From: Strongylocentrotus purpuratus
Taxonomy: Eukaryota > Echinodermata > Echinoidea > Camarodonta > Strongylocentrotidae
Assembly (NCBI RefSeq): GCF_000002235.5
Contig: NW_022145607.1
Coordinates: forward strand, 40,290,029-40,354,028
DNA: 64,000 bases
Reading direction: 5' to 3'
Below the pieces are notes generated by a model that worked only from the letters and a program-made list of their open reading frames with translations, searched no databases and was not told where the DNA came from. Each line of letters begins with the position of its first letter. Position 1 is the stretch's first letter. This document shows, piece by piece, positions 34,540 to 45,755 of the stretch. Made by a program: the position numbers and the translations under genes.

Positions 34540-36606
34540 TCACCTTACATCCGCCTCCAGCTTGACGCAGGCTTCTAGCGGCTCGGAACAGTTGATCACC
34601 ATCTGTTTCTTCCTCCGTCTCAGTAGCGACGTCTTTCCTGTAATAAGGCTCTCTCGTCCTGCAGGTACAGTCTGCATCTCCGTAGTTACAATGCGGAAGC
34701 AGGTTGTGGTCTTGCCTTCATGGCGACACTGAACTGATCCCCATTTGGTCTCTAGAGTAGCCGTCTCCAAGTCAAGCTTCGCTCCTAACAACAGAAGATT
34801 ATCCATGCCCAAGACTCCATCGCCGCATACATCAGCGATAATCAAAGTGACCCTTGCCTTTCCCTGGCCTATTGTCACTTCAGTGTGGATCTTGCCGTCC
34901 ACCTTCATATTTGAGCCGTTTGCAAGCATTATTCTCTCTGTAGTTGGTTCAATGGAAGGCTGCTCTATCAGTTTCACATATCCTGCTTTGGAGATGTATG
35001 TATCGGTAGCCCCAGTGTCTACAAGAAAATGTAACTGTTGCCCGGCGATGATAACTGGTATATACATGCCCTTTAATGTTCCTTTGTGCATCTCGCTATT
35101 GTGCTTAGAGTTGCCTATTGGTTCTGTGGTATTTGTTATTGAGGGGCTGTCAGATCTTGCTGCATTGGCCGCACCATGCACGCCTCCCTGAGGTAGCCTT
35201 TCCTCGTTTGTTGAGACCTGTTGTTGCTGTTGTTCAGTTTGCCTTTGAGCCTCACTCTTCAGCCTTTTTCTGCACTTTTTCTTGATGTGCCCCTTCTTTC
35301 CACAGTAGAAGCAACATCCATCAGATACAGCTGATTTCTCCTGTTGCTGCTTTCCATCAGAGTGAGCGGTTTGGTGAGACGCCTGAAAAGCACCCTTTAA
35401 TACCGCCACCAATCCTACAAGTTCCTCTTTCAGGCTGATCAGGGTGTTCACCACTTCAGAGGTTGGGTCGGCTGGCTGTTGATCCATTTCCTCTTCCTTT
35501 GTCATTCCCCTACAGTACTTTGAGGTCCCTCTAGTGCCCATCCTCTGATCTTCAGAATTGTGAAAGGCCTCAGCTACTACAGCTACATGAATCACCTCGT
35601 CTAGTGTCTTATCCTGAGAATTGAATATAGCCTCTCTGAGCTTGGGTTTCAGTAGAGCATCCATGAAATGCCCTTTCGCCAATCTCTCTCGTACAGCATA
35701 GTCCAACTCTGGATAAGCTAAGGAAGTTAATTCTTTGATGTTTTGCCCTAGCTCTTTGAGTGTTTCGCCCTCACGTCTCTGCCTTTGCTTAAGCTCCAGC
35801 AAATGATTTTCGGCTTGTCCGTCATCCGAAAACCTGTTAGCCAGCTTTTTCTTCAGATCATTGAAGCTCATTCTCTGCTTCTGTTCCCGCAGCAATCTCA
35901 AAGCCTGCCCTCTCAAACATGATGCTAAAATCTTTCCTGCTTCTTCATCACTCCAGCCGTTCACTGCACGGCAGGATTCAAAGTGCTCGCAGTAGTCAAT
36001 CCATGACGTAGACCCATCATATATGTCAGGCGTAATAGAAATGCCTCTATTCCTTGGTATGGCTGCATGCAATGACTCATCCTTTCGATGTAGCCTCTTT
36101 ATCCGTTGCTCTTCATTTACTTTCACTGCCCTGCTTGACAGTGACGAAGTCTGGATCCCTTCTGTATTCGAGGATTCTTCTTGTGACTTTAATTGTACTT
36201 CATCCGAACTTGACGTCACATTACTGGATATTTGCGTGTTGGTACGCCTTTTATGTTTCTTCTGCTTCGACCTTTCTTCGGTAGCCTTTATGTTTGAGAA
36301 CCCTTGTGATAGCTCCTCAATCCTTGCATTAATTGCCGATATCTGCTGCCTCAATTCGGCGATTTCCGTCAAAGCCGTCGCCTTCTGCTTTTTCCTACTT
36401 GTTGAACGATGTACTCCAGAGTTAATGGAAACTGATTTATCTCTCGAAGTAGAATCACTGCCATCTGTTCCAGTTTTCCTCTCGTCCTCCATCCCACTTC
36501 TGACACCAAACGTGTTACGGCCCTCCATCCTAGAACGGGTCGTGGATGCTGGAGGGCTGGCCTGTCCCTTGCCTCTATTACCGTCATCTGACGAAGAATT
36601 TGCCAT
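34540..36606 (-). CDS. Retrotransposon Gag-protease protein
   Basis: Frame of 688 residues. It begins at an ATG 94 bp inside the 5' LTR; its first 31 codons are LTR-coded, the next few span the primer binding site (residues FGVRSG are written by it), and the rest is internal. Seen in order: Ser/Thr-rich and basic N-terminus; a short heptad region AELRQQISAINARIEEL near 85; a retrotransposon Gag domain at about 195-355 (SWIDYCEHFESC ... LKKKLANRF); one zinc knuckle CFYCGKKGHIKKKC near 428; a retropepsin motif FLVDTGATDTYIS near 535 with the later partner motif DGVLGMDNLLLLGA. It stops at TGA about 85 residues after that. No other ATG before the Gag domain gives better context, but later Met codons (MEGRN, MEDER) are also possible starts. 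Confidence 0.85.
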   Translation of the reverse strand: MANSSSDDGNRGKGQASPPASTTRSRMEGRNTFGVRSGMEDERKTGTDGSDSTSRDKSVSINSGVHRSTSRKKQKATALTEIAELRQQISAINARIEELSQGFSNIKATEERSKQKKHKRRTNTQISSNVTSSSDEVQLKSQEESSNTEGIQTSSLSSRAVKVNEEQRIKRLHRKDESLHAAIPRNRGISITPDIYDGSTSWIDYCEHFESCRAVNGWSDEEAGKILASCLRGQALRLLREQKQRMSFNDLKKKLANRFSDDGQAENHLLELKQRQRREGETLKELGQNIKELTSLAYPELDYAVRERLAKGHFMDALLKPKLREAIFNSQDKTLDEVIHVAVVAEAFHNSEDQRMGTRGTSKYCRGMTKEEEMDQQPADPTSEVVNTLISLKEELVGLVAVLKGAFQASHQTAHSDGKQQQEKSAVSDGCCFYCGKKGHIKKKCRKRLKSEAQRQTEQQQQQVSTNEERLPQGGVHGAANAARSDSPSITNTTEPIGNSKHNSEMHKGTLKGMYIPVIIAGQQLHFLVDTGATDTYISKAGYVKLIEQPSIEPTTERIMLANGSNMKVDGKIHTEVTIGQGKARVTLIIADVCGDGVLGMDNLLLLGAKLDLETATLETKWGSVQCRHEGKTTTCFRIVTTEMQTVPAGRESLITGKTSLLRRRKKQMVINCSEPLEACVKLEADVR
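36492..36509 (-). other. Primer binding site inside the gag frame
   Basis: On the minus strand the LTR end CCGTAACA is followed by CGT and then TTGGTGTCAGAAGTGGGA. TGGTGTCAGAAGTGGG matches the form of tRNA-Leu primer sites (from memory of the family). The gag frame is open straight through it. Confidence 0.75.
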
Positions 36607-37188
36607 CCTGAATAATGCGAGCGGTTTCTATTTGGCTTGTAGTTTAGAGGCCCTGACGTGGCTCCGTTTTCCCAAAGTATATGAGTGTGGAGATGAGAGG
36701 TGTTTTGGATAGCTGGACGTGTATTCTCTATGAGAGGATTATATTACATCAGTCTATGGAGACTCAACTAATTACACGTTATGAAACGATGGATTGTTTA
36801 ACTGTATACTTTATTAATACAAACATAAGTCAACTTCTCCAACACGTTATCATAGTTAACACCGACACCAATTACCTGGATTAATCTCAACAAGTAGTAA
36901 AGGCAGGTATTGCCTTTTGTAGGAACTCTATTTCTCGCTTCCAGTCCTTTTCCTTACTTTAGCTCAGCTGGAGCAAAGCGGAGAGTTCGCTATCTGACCA
37001 AGACGAGAGCCAGCGTCGAAGTGACGAAACCTGTGCTCGATACCGCAATTTATAGCATCTGAGACCCTCTGAGAGCTGCTTTACGCATGGTGCGTCCGTA
37101 ATCGCGCTCTGAGCCCTTACGCCCCAAAAGCTTACTGCCCTCTACGTTTTCTGCAAGATAACTACCTGTAACGGGCTGGTCCGTTACA
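36513..37188 (-). repeat. Gag-protease element, 5' LTR (676 bp)
   Basis: Direct copy of 33214-33889. It contains the start codon of the gag-pro frame near its right (transcript-downstream) end on the minus strand, at 36606. Followed by the CTAC target duplication and satellite. Confidence 0.9.
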
Positions 37189-37815
37189 CTACTCTACTAC
37201 CATCCTACCTCTACCACCACCCTACCTGTTCTTCCATTCTACCTCTACTACCATCCTACCTCTACTACCATCCTACATCCACCCCACCCCAACCCTACCT
37301 GTTCTTCCATTTTACCTCTACTACCATCTTACATCCACTCCACCCCCACCCTACCCATTCACCCATCCTACGTCCACCCCCACCCTACCCCTTCTTCCAT
37401 TCTACTCTACTACCATCCTACCTCTACTACTATCCTACATCTACCCCATATAGTCTACCCTATCCTACGTCTACCTTCTACTTGTTATCCCAGCCTACCT
37501 CTACTACCACCCTACCTGTTCTTCCATTCTACCTCTACTACCATCCTATGTCCACCCCCCCCCCCCCCACTCTACTCCCACCCTACACGCTCTACCTCCC
37601 TACGTCTACGACTACCCTTTCTGTTCTTCCATTCTACCTTTACTACCATCCTACATCCACCCCACCCCCACCCTACCCATTCTTCCATCCTACTTCTACT
37701 ACCACTCTTCCTGTTCTTCCATTCTACCTCTATCCTATCCTACGTCTACCCTCTACTTGTTTTCCCAGCCTACCTCTACCACCACCCTACCTGTTCTTCC
37801 ATTCTACCTCTACTA
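37189..37815. repeat. 17-bp satellite, block 5
   Basis: Short satellite segment before LINE copy 2. It contains CCATATAGTCTACCC near 37447 and a long C run near 37555; the same features precede the other two LINE copies (about 23937 and 40711), showing that the three LINE copies share their flanks. Confidence 0.92.
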
Positions 37816-39196
37816 GGTGTCCTCCGCTGCATAGCTTTCCCAAAGTTCTCTCGTATAGTAAGCAACTCATCCTGTATGGACTCACTTCCTTGGAACTAAG
37901 GAATGAGCTTCTCCTTCGTTTTGGTGAAGGTTTGCTCCAGTCTGATCGTTATCGTAACTTTTTGCCCCCTACTAGACAATCACAGTCCCGTACGCGATTA
38001 CAACTTCGGAACTCTCATAGTCTTGACATTCCATTTTGTAGAACGCAGAGATATAGGCTATCAACTATCCCTTCTCTGTCAGTCCTTTTGAATTCCTCAT
38101 TGTAACGCAGTATATCAACTTATTTATTTATCTATTTATCTTTCTCCCTGTTCATAGCTGTGTTATTTTTGTGAGATTTCACGTAATATGCAATGATCTT
38201 CAATGATCATCTATAATGCAGTTCATTTTAATATGCAAACCTATTTATCATGGATATTCCCTGTTCTTTGATCTTATTCTACACTATCTTTACTCCCTTT
38301 TTTCTTGTCTTCCCTCTTCCCCTCTCTTCTTCTATTCGTATCTGTTTCCTCTCTATTGTTTATAAGATGCATGATTTTTCTTTTCCTTGAATGCCATTAG
38401 TTTTGAATTCGTCATTGTAACGCAGTATATCAACTTATTTATTTATCTATTTATCTTTCTCCCTGTTCATAGCTGTGTTATTTTTGTGAGATTTCACGTA
38501 ATATGCAATGATCTTCAATGATCATCTATAATGCAGTTCATTTTAATTTGCAAATTTATTTACCATGGATATTCCCTGTTCTTTGATCTTATTTTTCACT
38601 TTTCTATACTCCCTTTTTTCTTGTCTTCCCTCTTCCCCTCTCTTCTTCTATTCGTATCTGTTTCCTCTCTATCGTTTATAAGATGCATGATTTCTCTATT
38701 CCTTGAAATGTCAGTAGGGTCATCACAATTTTCTTTTTTCCTTTTTTTGTTTGTCTTTCTTTCTTTCTTCTTTCTTCCGCCTTATAAGCAAATAGTTTTA
38801 CTGTGTATCACTATCCGTTTACATGCAAGTGTATTGCCTTATTGTGTATTCTCAATTCTTTACTTGTATAATTATTCTCTTTAACACGTTGTTGACATAT
38901 TGCACCTTTAACTCTAATAACTTTGATTTTATTGTTCTTCAATGTAATATACCCATGTTACTTTACCTCGTGCAATATCTTTTTGATAATATTATCCTTG
39001 TACTTTTAGGTTGTTACATTACGTGCTTTATCATGTTACTCATGCTTTGTGTGAAACCCCTTTTCCTTCCTCTTCTCTTAGGTCCTCATCTTTTTCTTTT
39101 TTCTTTCTCTTTTCTTAACCCCTTTCCTCAGCTATTATCACCTTTTCCCTCTTTCTTCTTTCTTTACACAATACATTTCTAGTTCCGTTTTTCTCT

Positions 39197-39227
<31 letters not shown>

Positions 39228-39548
39228 CCTTTTTTTTGATGACACAGAAGGTTTTTAAGGTTTTTAATATTTTTAATATTTGTAATATATTTGAATTTTA
39301 ACGTAATATTTGTAATATATCTCGAGTTTGATGTAATATTCGTAATATATTTAGATTTTGATTAAATGTTTGTAATATATTTAGATGTTGATGTAATATT
39401 TGATTCTCATTTTGCATAATTTATAGTCGTACGTTTTAGTCATTTATATTTTGTTCGTTTATTGTGTTGTATATTGACTTTGTAAATTGAATTATTTCAG
39501 CTTCCCAGCTGCATTTTCTTTTATTTCAATGAACCGAATCAAATCAAA
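37816..39548 (+). mobile_element. LINE (CR1/L2-like) 3' end, copy 2
   Basis: Same block as copy 1, entering satellite at the same base. Here the frame stays open from satellite through LRNSHSLDIPFCRTQRYRLS to TIPSLSVLLNSSL and a stop, because the 7-bp segment of copies 1 and 3 is absent; this looks like the authentic C-terminus of the reverse transcriptase ORF. The 3' untranslated region carries a direct duplication with a period of 315 bp (landmark ATTGTAACGCAG at 38099 and 38414) that copy 1 lacks. It ends with the TCAAATCAAA tail; AATAAA of the other copies reads AATGAA here. Confidence 0.65.
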
Positions 39549-41078
39549 CTACCATCTTATGTCCACCCCCCACTCTACCCCCACCCTACCCGTTCTTCCA
39601 TTCTACTCTACTACCATCCTTCCTCTACTACCATCCTACATCTACCCCACCCTCCCTGTTCTTCCATTTTACCTCTACTACCATCCTACGTCCACCCCCA
39701 CTCTACCCCACCCTACCCATTCTTCCATCCTACCTCTACTACCACCCTACCTGTTCTTTCATTCTACCTCTACTACCTCTACTAGATTCGTACATCCACC
39801 CATGCACCACCACCCTACCTGTTCTTCCATTTTACCTCTACTGCAATCCTACCTCTACTACTATCCTACATCCACCCCACCCTACCCCTTCTTCCATTCT
39901 ACCTCTACTACCATCCTACCTCTACTACCATCCTACATCCACCCCAGCCCCACCCTACCTGTTCTTCCATTTTACCTCTACTACCATCCTACATCCACTC
40001 CACCCCCACCCTACCCATTCACCCATCCTACGTCCACCCCCACCCTACCCATTCTACCATGATACCTCTACTACCATCCTACGTCCATCCCCCACTCTAC
40101 CCCCACCCTACCCCTTCTTCCATTCTACTCTACTACCATCCTACCTCTACTACCACCCTACCTGTTCTTCCATTCTACCTCTACTACCATCCTTCCTCTA
40201 CTACCATCCTACATCTAGCCCACCCTCCCTGTTCTTCCATTTTACCTCTACTACCATCCTACATCTAGCCCACCCTCCCTGTTCTTCCATTCTACCTCTA
40301 CTACCATCCTACCTCTACTACCATCCTACATCCACCCCACCCAACCCTACCTTTTCTTCCATTTTACCTCTACTACCATCCTACATCCACTCCACCCCCA
40401 CCCTACCCATTCACCCATCCTACGTCCACCCCCACCCTACCCCTTCTTCCATTCTACTCTACTACCATCCTACCTCTACTACCACCCTACCTGTTCTTCC
40501 ATTCTACCTCTACTACCATCCTACCTCTACTACCATCCTACATCCACCCCACCCCAACCCTACCTGTTCTTCCATTTTACCTCTACTACCATCTTACATC
40601 CACTCCACCCCCACCCTACCCATTCACCCATCCTACGTCCACCCCCACCCTACCCCTTCTTCCATTCTACTCTACTACCATCCTACCTCTACTACTATCC
40701 TACATCTACCCCATATAGTCTACCCTATCCTACGTCTACCTTCTACTTGTTTTCCCAGCCTACCTCTACTACCACCCTACCTGTTCTTCCATTCTACCTC
40801 TACTACCATCCTATGTCCACCCCCCCCCCCCACTCTACTCCCACCCTACACGCTCTACCTCCCTACGTCTACGACTACCCTTTCTGTTCTTCCATTCTAC
40901 CTTTACTACCATCCTACATCCACCCCACCCCCACCCTACCCATTCTTCCATCCTACTTCTACTACCACTCTTCCTGTTCTTCCATTCTACCTCTATCCTA
41001 TCCTACGTCTACCCTCTACTTGTTTTCCCAGCCTACCTCTACTACCACCCTACCTGTTCTTCCATTCTACCTCTACTA
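39549..41078. repeat. 17-bp satellite, block 6
   Basis: Satellite between LINE copies 2 and 3. Its right part repeats block 5 at an offset of about 3263 bp. One small change is a CATGCACCACC variant near 39800. A C12 run stands near 40818. Confidence 0.92.
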
Positions 41079-42466
41079 GGTGTCCTCCGCTGCATAGCTT
41101 TCCCCAATGTTCTCTCGTATAGTAAGCAACTCATCCTGTATGGACTCACTTCCTTGGAACTAAGAAGGAATGAGCTTCTCCTTCGTTTTGGTGAAGGTTT
41201 GCTCCAGTCTGATCGTTATCGTAACTTTTTGCCCCCTTCTAGACAATCACAGTCCCGTACGCGATTACAACTTCGGAACTCTCATAGTCTTGACATTCCA
41301 TTTTGTAGAACGCAGAGATATAGGCTATCAAGTATCAACTATCCCTTCTCTGTCAGTCCTTTTGAATTCCTCATTGTAATGCAGTATATCAACTTATTTA
41401 TTTATCTATTTATCTTTCTCACTGTTCATAGCTGTGTTACTTTTGTGAGATTTCACGTAATATGCAATGATCTTCAATGATCATCTATAATGCAGTTCAT
41501 TTTAATATGCAAACCTATTTATCATGGATATTCCCTGTTCTTTGATCTTATTCTACACTATCTTTACTACCTTTATTCTTGTCTTCCCTCTCCCCCTCTC
41601 TTCTTCTATTCGTATCTGTTTCCTCTCTATTGTTTATAAGATGCATGATTTTTCTTTTCCTTGAATGCCATTAGTTTTGAATTCGTCATTGTAATGCAGC
41701 TATATCAACAATTTTATCTATTTATCTCTCTCACTGTTTATAGCTGTGTTACTTTGTTGAGATTACACGTAAAAATGCAATGATCTTCAATGATTATCTA
41801 TAATGCAGTTCACTTTAATTTGCAATTTATTTACCATGGATATTCCCTGTTCTTTGATCTTATTTTTCACTTTTCTATACTCCCTTTTTTCTTGTCTTCC
41901 CTCTTCCCCTCTCTTCTTCTATTCGTATCTGTTTCCTCTCTATCGTTTATAAGATGCATGATTTCTCTATTCCTTGAAATGTCAGTAGGATCATCACAAT
42001 TTTCTTTTTTCTTTTTTTGTTTGTCTTTCTTTCTTTCTTCTTTCTTCCGCCTTATAAGCAAATAGTTTTACTGTGTATTACTATCCGTTTACATGCAAGT
42101 GTATTGCCTTATTGTGTATTCTCAATTCTTTACTTGTATAATTATTCTCTTTAACACGTTGTTGACATATTGCACCTTTAACTCTAATAACTTTGATTTT
42201 ATTGTTCTTCAATGTAATATACCCATGTTACTTTACCTCGTGCAATATCTTTTTGATAATATTATCCTTGTACTTTTAGGTTGTTACATTACGTGCTTTA
42301 TCATGTTACTCATGCTTTGTGTGAAACCCCTTTTCCTTCCTCTTCTCTTAGGTCCTCATCTTTTTCTTTTTTCTTTCTCTTTTCTTAACCCCTTTCCTCA
42401 GCTATTATCACCTTTTCCCTCTTTCTTCTTTCTTTACACAATACATTTCTAGTTCCGTTTTTCTCT

Positions 42467-42497
<31 letters not shown>

Positions 42498-42819
42498 CCT
42501 TTTTTTTTGATGACACAGAAGGTTTTTAAGGTTTTTAATATTTTTAATATTTGTAATATATTTGAATTTTAACGTAATATTTGTAATATATCTCGAGTTT
42601 GATGTAATATTCGTAATATATTTAGATTTTGATTTAATGTTTGTAATATATTTAGATTTTGATGTAATATTTGATTCTCATTTTGCATAATTTATAGTCG
42701 TACGTTTTAGTCATTTATATTTTGTTCGTTTATTGTGTTGTATATTGACTTTGTAAATTGAATTATTTCAGCTTCCCAGCTGCATTTTCTTTTATTTCAA
42801 TAAACCGAATCAAATCAAA
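41079..42819 (+). mobile_element. LINE (CR1/L2-like) 3' end, copy 3
   Basis: Third copy of the same truncated element, at the same junction with satellite. Like copy 1 it has the 7-bp segment that breaks the RT C-terminal frame; like copy 2 it has the internal duplication with a 315-bp period (41373 and 41688), although its second half is more diverged. CT microsatellite near 42460-42498, AATAAA and TCAAATCAAA at the 3' end. The chance frames of 117-119 codons in the T-rich region are not genes. Confidence 0.65.
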
Positions 42820-45045
42820 CTACCATCTTATGTCCACCCCCCCCCCACTCTACCCCCACCCTACCCTTCTTCCATTCTACTCTACTACCATCCTTCCTCT
42901 ACTACCATCCTACATCTACCCCACCCTCCCTGTTCTTCCATTTTACCTTTACTACCATCCTACGTCCACCCCCACTCTACCCCACCCTACCCATTCTTCC
43001 ATCCTACCTCTACTACCACCATACCTGTTCTTTCATTCTACCTCTACTACCTCTACTAGATTCGTACATCCACCCCACCACCACCCTACCTGTTCTTCCA
43101 TTTTACCTCTACTACCATCCTACCTCTACTACCTTCCTACATCCACCCCACCCCCACCCTACCTGTTCTTCCATTTTACCTCTACTACTATCCTACGTCC
43201 ACCCCACCCTTCTATGCCTACCCCCACCATACCTGTTCTTCAAGCCTACCTCTGCTACTATCTTTCGTCTACTACCACCCAACCTATTTTTTCAACATCT
43301 ACTACCATCCTACATCCACCCCACCACACCCTACCTGTTCTTCCATTTTACCTCTACTACTATCCTACGTCCACCCCACCCTTCTATGCCTACCCCCACC
43401 ATACCTGTTCTTCCATTTTACCTCTACTACCATCCTACCTCTACTACCATCCTACATCCACCCCGGCCCCACCCTACCTGTTCTTCCATTTTACCTCTAC
43501 TACCATCCTACATCCACTCCACCCTACCTGTTCTTCCATTCTACCTCTACTACCATCCTACCTCTACTACCATCCTACATCCACCCCACCCCACCCTCCC
43601 TGTTCTTCCATTTTACCTTTACTACCATCCTACGTCCATCCCCCACTCTACCCCCACCCTACCCCTTCTTCCATTCTACTCTACTACCATCCTTCCTCTA
43701 CTACCATCCTACCCGTTCTTCCATTTTACCTCTACTGCAATCCTACCTCTACTACTATCCTACGTCCACCCCCACTCTACCCCACCCTACCCATTCTTCC
43801 ATCCTACCTCTACTACCACCCTACCTGTTCTTTCATTCTACCTCTACTACCTCTACTAGATTCGTACATCCACCCCACCACCACCCTACCTGTTCTTCCA
43901 TTTTACCTCTACTACCATCCTACCTCTACTACTATCCTACTTCCACCCCACCCCACCCTACCTGTTCTTCCATTTTACCTCTACTGCAATCCTACCTCTA
44001 CTACTATCCTACGTCCACCCCCACCCTACCCTTCTTCCATTCTACCTCTACTACCATCCTACCTCTACTACCATCCTACATCCACCCCAGCCCCACCCTA
44101 CCTGTTCTTCCATTTTACCTCTGCTACCATCCTACATCCACTCCACCCCACCCTACCCATTCACCCATCCTACGTCCACCCCCACCCTACCCATTCTACC
44201 ATGATACCTCTACTACCATCCTACGTCCATCCCCCACTCTACCCCCACCCTACCCGTTCTTCCATTTTACCTCTACTGCAATCCTACCTCTACTACTATC
44301 CTACGTCCACCCCCACTCTACCCCACCCTACCCATTCTTCCATCCTACCTCTACTACCACCCTACCTGTTCTTTCATTCTACCTCTACTACCTCTACTAG
44401 ATTCGTACATCCACCCAACCCCCACCCTACCTGTTCTTCCATTTGACCTCTACTACCATCCTACCTCTACTACTATCCTACTTCCACCCCACCCCCACCC
44501 TACCTGTTCTTCCATTTTAACCTCTACTGCAATCCTACCTCTACTACCATCCTACGTCAACCCCCACCTACCCCTTCTTCCATTCTACCTCTACTACCAT
44601 CCTACATCCACCCCACCCCCACCCTACCTGTTCTTCCATTTTACCTCTACTACAATCCTATCTCTACTACCATCCTACGTCCACCCCCACTCTACCCCCA
44701 CCCTACCCCTTCTTCCATTGTACCTCTACTGCCATCCTACCTCTACTACCATCCTACATCCACCCTTCCCCCATCTACCTGTTCTTCCATCCTACCTCTA
44801 CTACCATCCTACTTCCACCCCACCCCCAACCTACCTGTTCTTCCATTTTACCTCTACTGCAATCCTACCTCTACTACCATCCTACGTCCACCCCCACCGT
44901 ACCCTTTCTTCCATTCTACCTCTACTACCATCCTACATCCACCCCACCCCACCCTACCTGTTCTTCCATTTTACCTCTACTACCATCCTACAGCTACCCC
45001 TACCTTACCCACTCTACCATCTTACCTCTACTACCATCCTACGTC
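42820..45045. repeat. 17-bp satellite, block 7
   Basis: Satellite from the end of LINE copy 3 to the first hAT copy. The part from about 43715 on is repeated at an offset of about 2.26 kb in block 8. The last 8 bp, CCTACGTC (45038-45045), are the target duplication of the hAT element. Confidence 0.92.
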
Positions 45046-45755
45046 CAGGCGCGTAGCCAGGGGGGGGCGGTGGGGGCGGTCGCCCCCCCCCCCAAAACGC
45101 CGGCCAAAAAAAAAAAAAAAAAGAGAGAAAGAGAAGAAAAAAAAGAAAGAGGACGTAGGAAGAAAAATGGAAAAGGAGTCGAGAACGGTACAATGAATCG
45201 TCAAAGCTTCCGCGCTTCGCGCGGGAAGGGGGAAACTGAGTTCAAATTAAGAAATATGAGTCGGGAAAGGTACAACGAATCGTCTTCTTTCTCTAATAAT
45301 TTAATGAAACGTCAAAGCTTCGCGCGAGAGGGGGGGGGGGGACAGAATTCAGACAAGGATTAAGAGTCGAGAAAGGTACAACGAATCGTCTTCTTTCTCT
45401 AATAATTTAATGAAACGTCAAAGCTTCGCGTGAGATAGGGGAGGGACTGAATACAGATAAGGATTAAGAGTCGAGAGAGGTACAACGAATCGTCTTCTTT
45501 CTCTAATAATTTAATGAAACGTCAAAGCTTCGCGCGAGAGAGGGGAGGGACTGAATTCAGACAAGGATTATGAGTCGAGAAAGGTACAACGAATCGTCTT
45601 CTTTCAAAGCTTTCGCGCTTCGCGCGGGAGGGGGGAAACTCCCCCCTCCCTGCACCCACCCCCCTAGGGAGCGCGCTTCGCGCGCTCTTTAAGTGATTCG
45701 CACGCTTCGCGTGCTCACTACCGCCCCCCTAAAATGAATCCTGGCTACGCGCTTG
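45046..45755. mobile_element. Non-autonomous hAT element, copy 1
   Basis: A 710-bp element with terminal inverted repeats CAGGCGCGTAGCCAGG and CCTGGCTACGCGCTTG (16 bp, one mismatch) and an exact 8-bp target duplication CCTACGTC at both sides, the classic hAT signature. No transposase. The interior holds poly-G/C and poly-A tracts, then four to five copies of a roughly 100-bp monomer (GAATTCAGACAAGG ... AAGCTTCGCGCG) that is also the monomer of the array at 49.2-52.0 kb, then two hairpins: GAGCGCGC-TTC-GCGCGCTC and GCACGC-TTC-GCGTGC near 45667-45713. Confidence 0.87.

Larger units (their letters stand above)
33214..37188 (-). mobile_element. Gag-protease-only LTR retrotransposon (no pol)
   Basis: Minus-strand element of 3975 bp with 676-bp LTRs that appear identical, flanked by a 4-bp target duplication CTAC (33210-33213 and 37189-37192) in the satellite. 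Between the LTRs there is one coding frame, with Gag and aspartic protease; no reverse transcriptase, RNase H or integrase is present, and only about 650 bp separate the frame from the 3' LTR. The primer binding site reads TGGTGTCAGAAGTGGG, which resembles a tRNA-Leu site known from Gypsy-type elements. It would have to borrow polymerase and integrase from a related autonomous element. Near-identical LTRs point to a recent insertion. Confidence 0.88.

Noticed and set aside
34750..36712. Plus-strand open frames opposite the gag-protease gene (for example 36023-36712)
   Set aside because: Antisense shadows of the minus-strand gene; no domain of their own.
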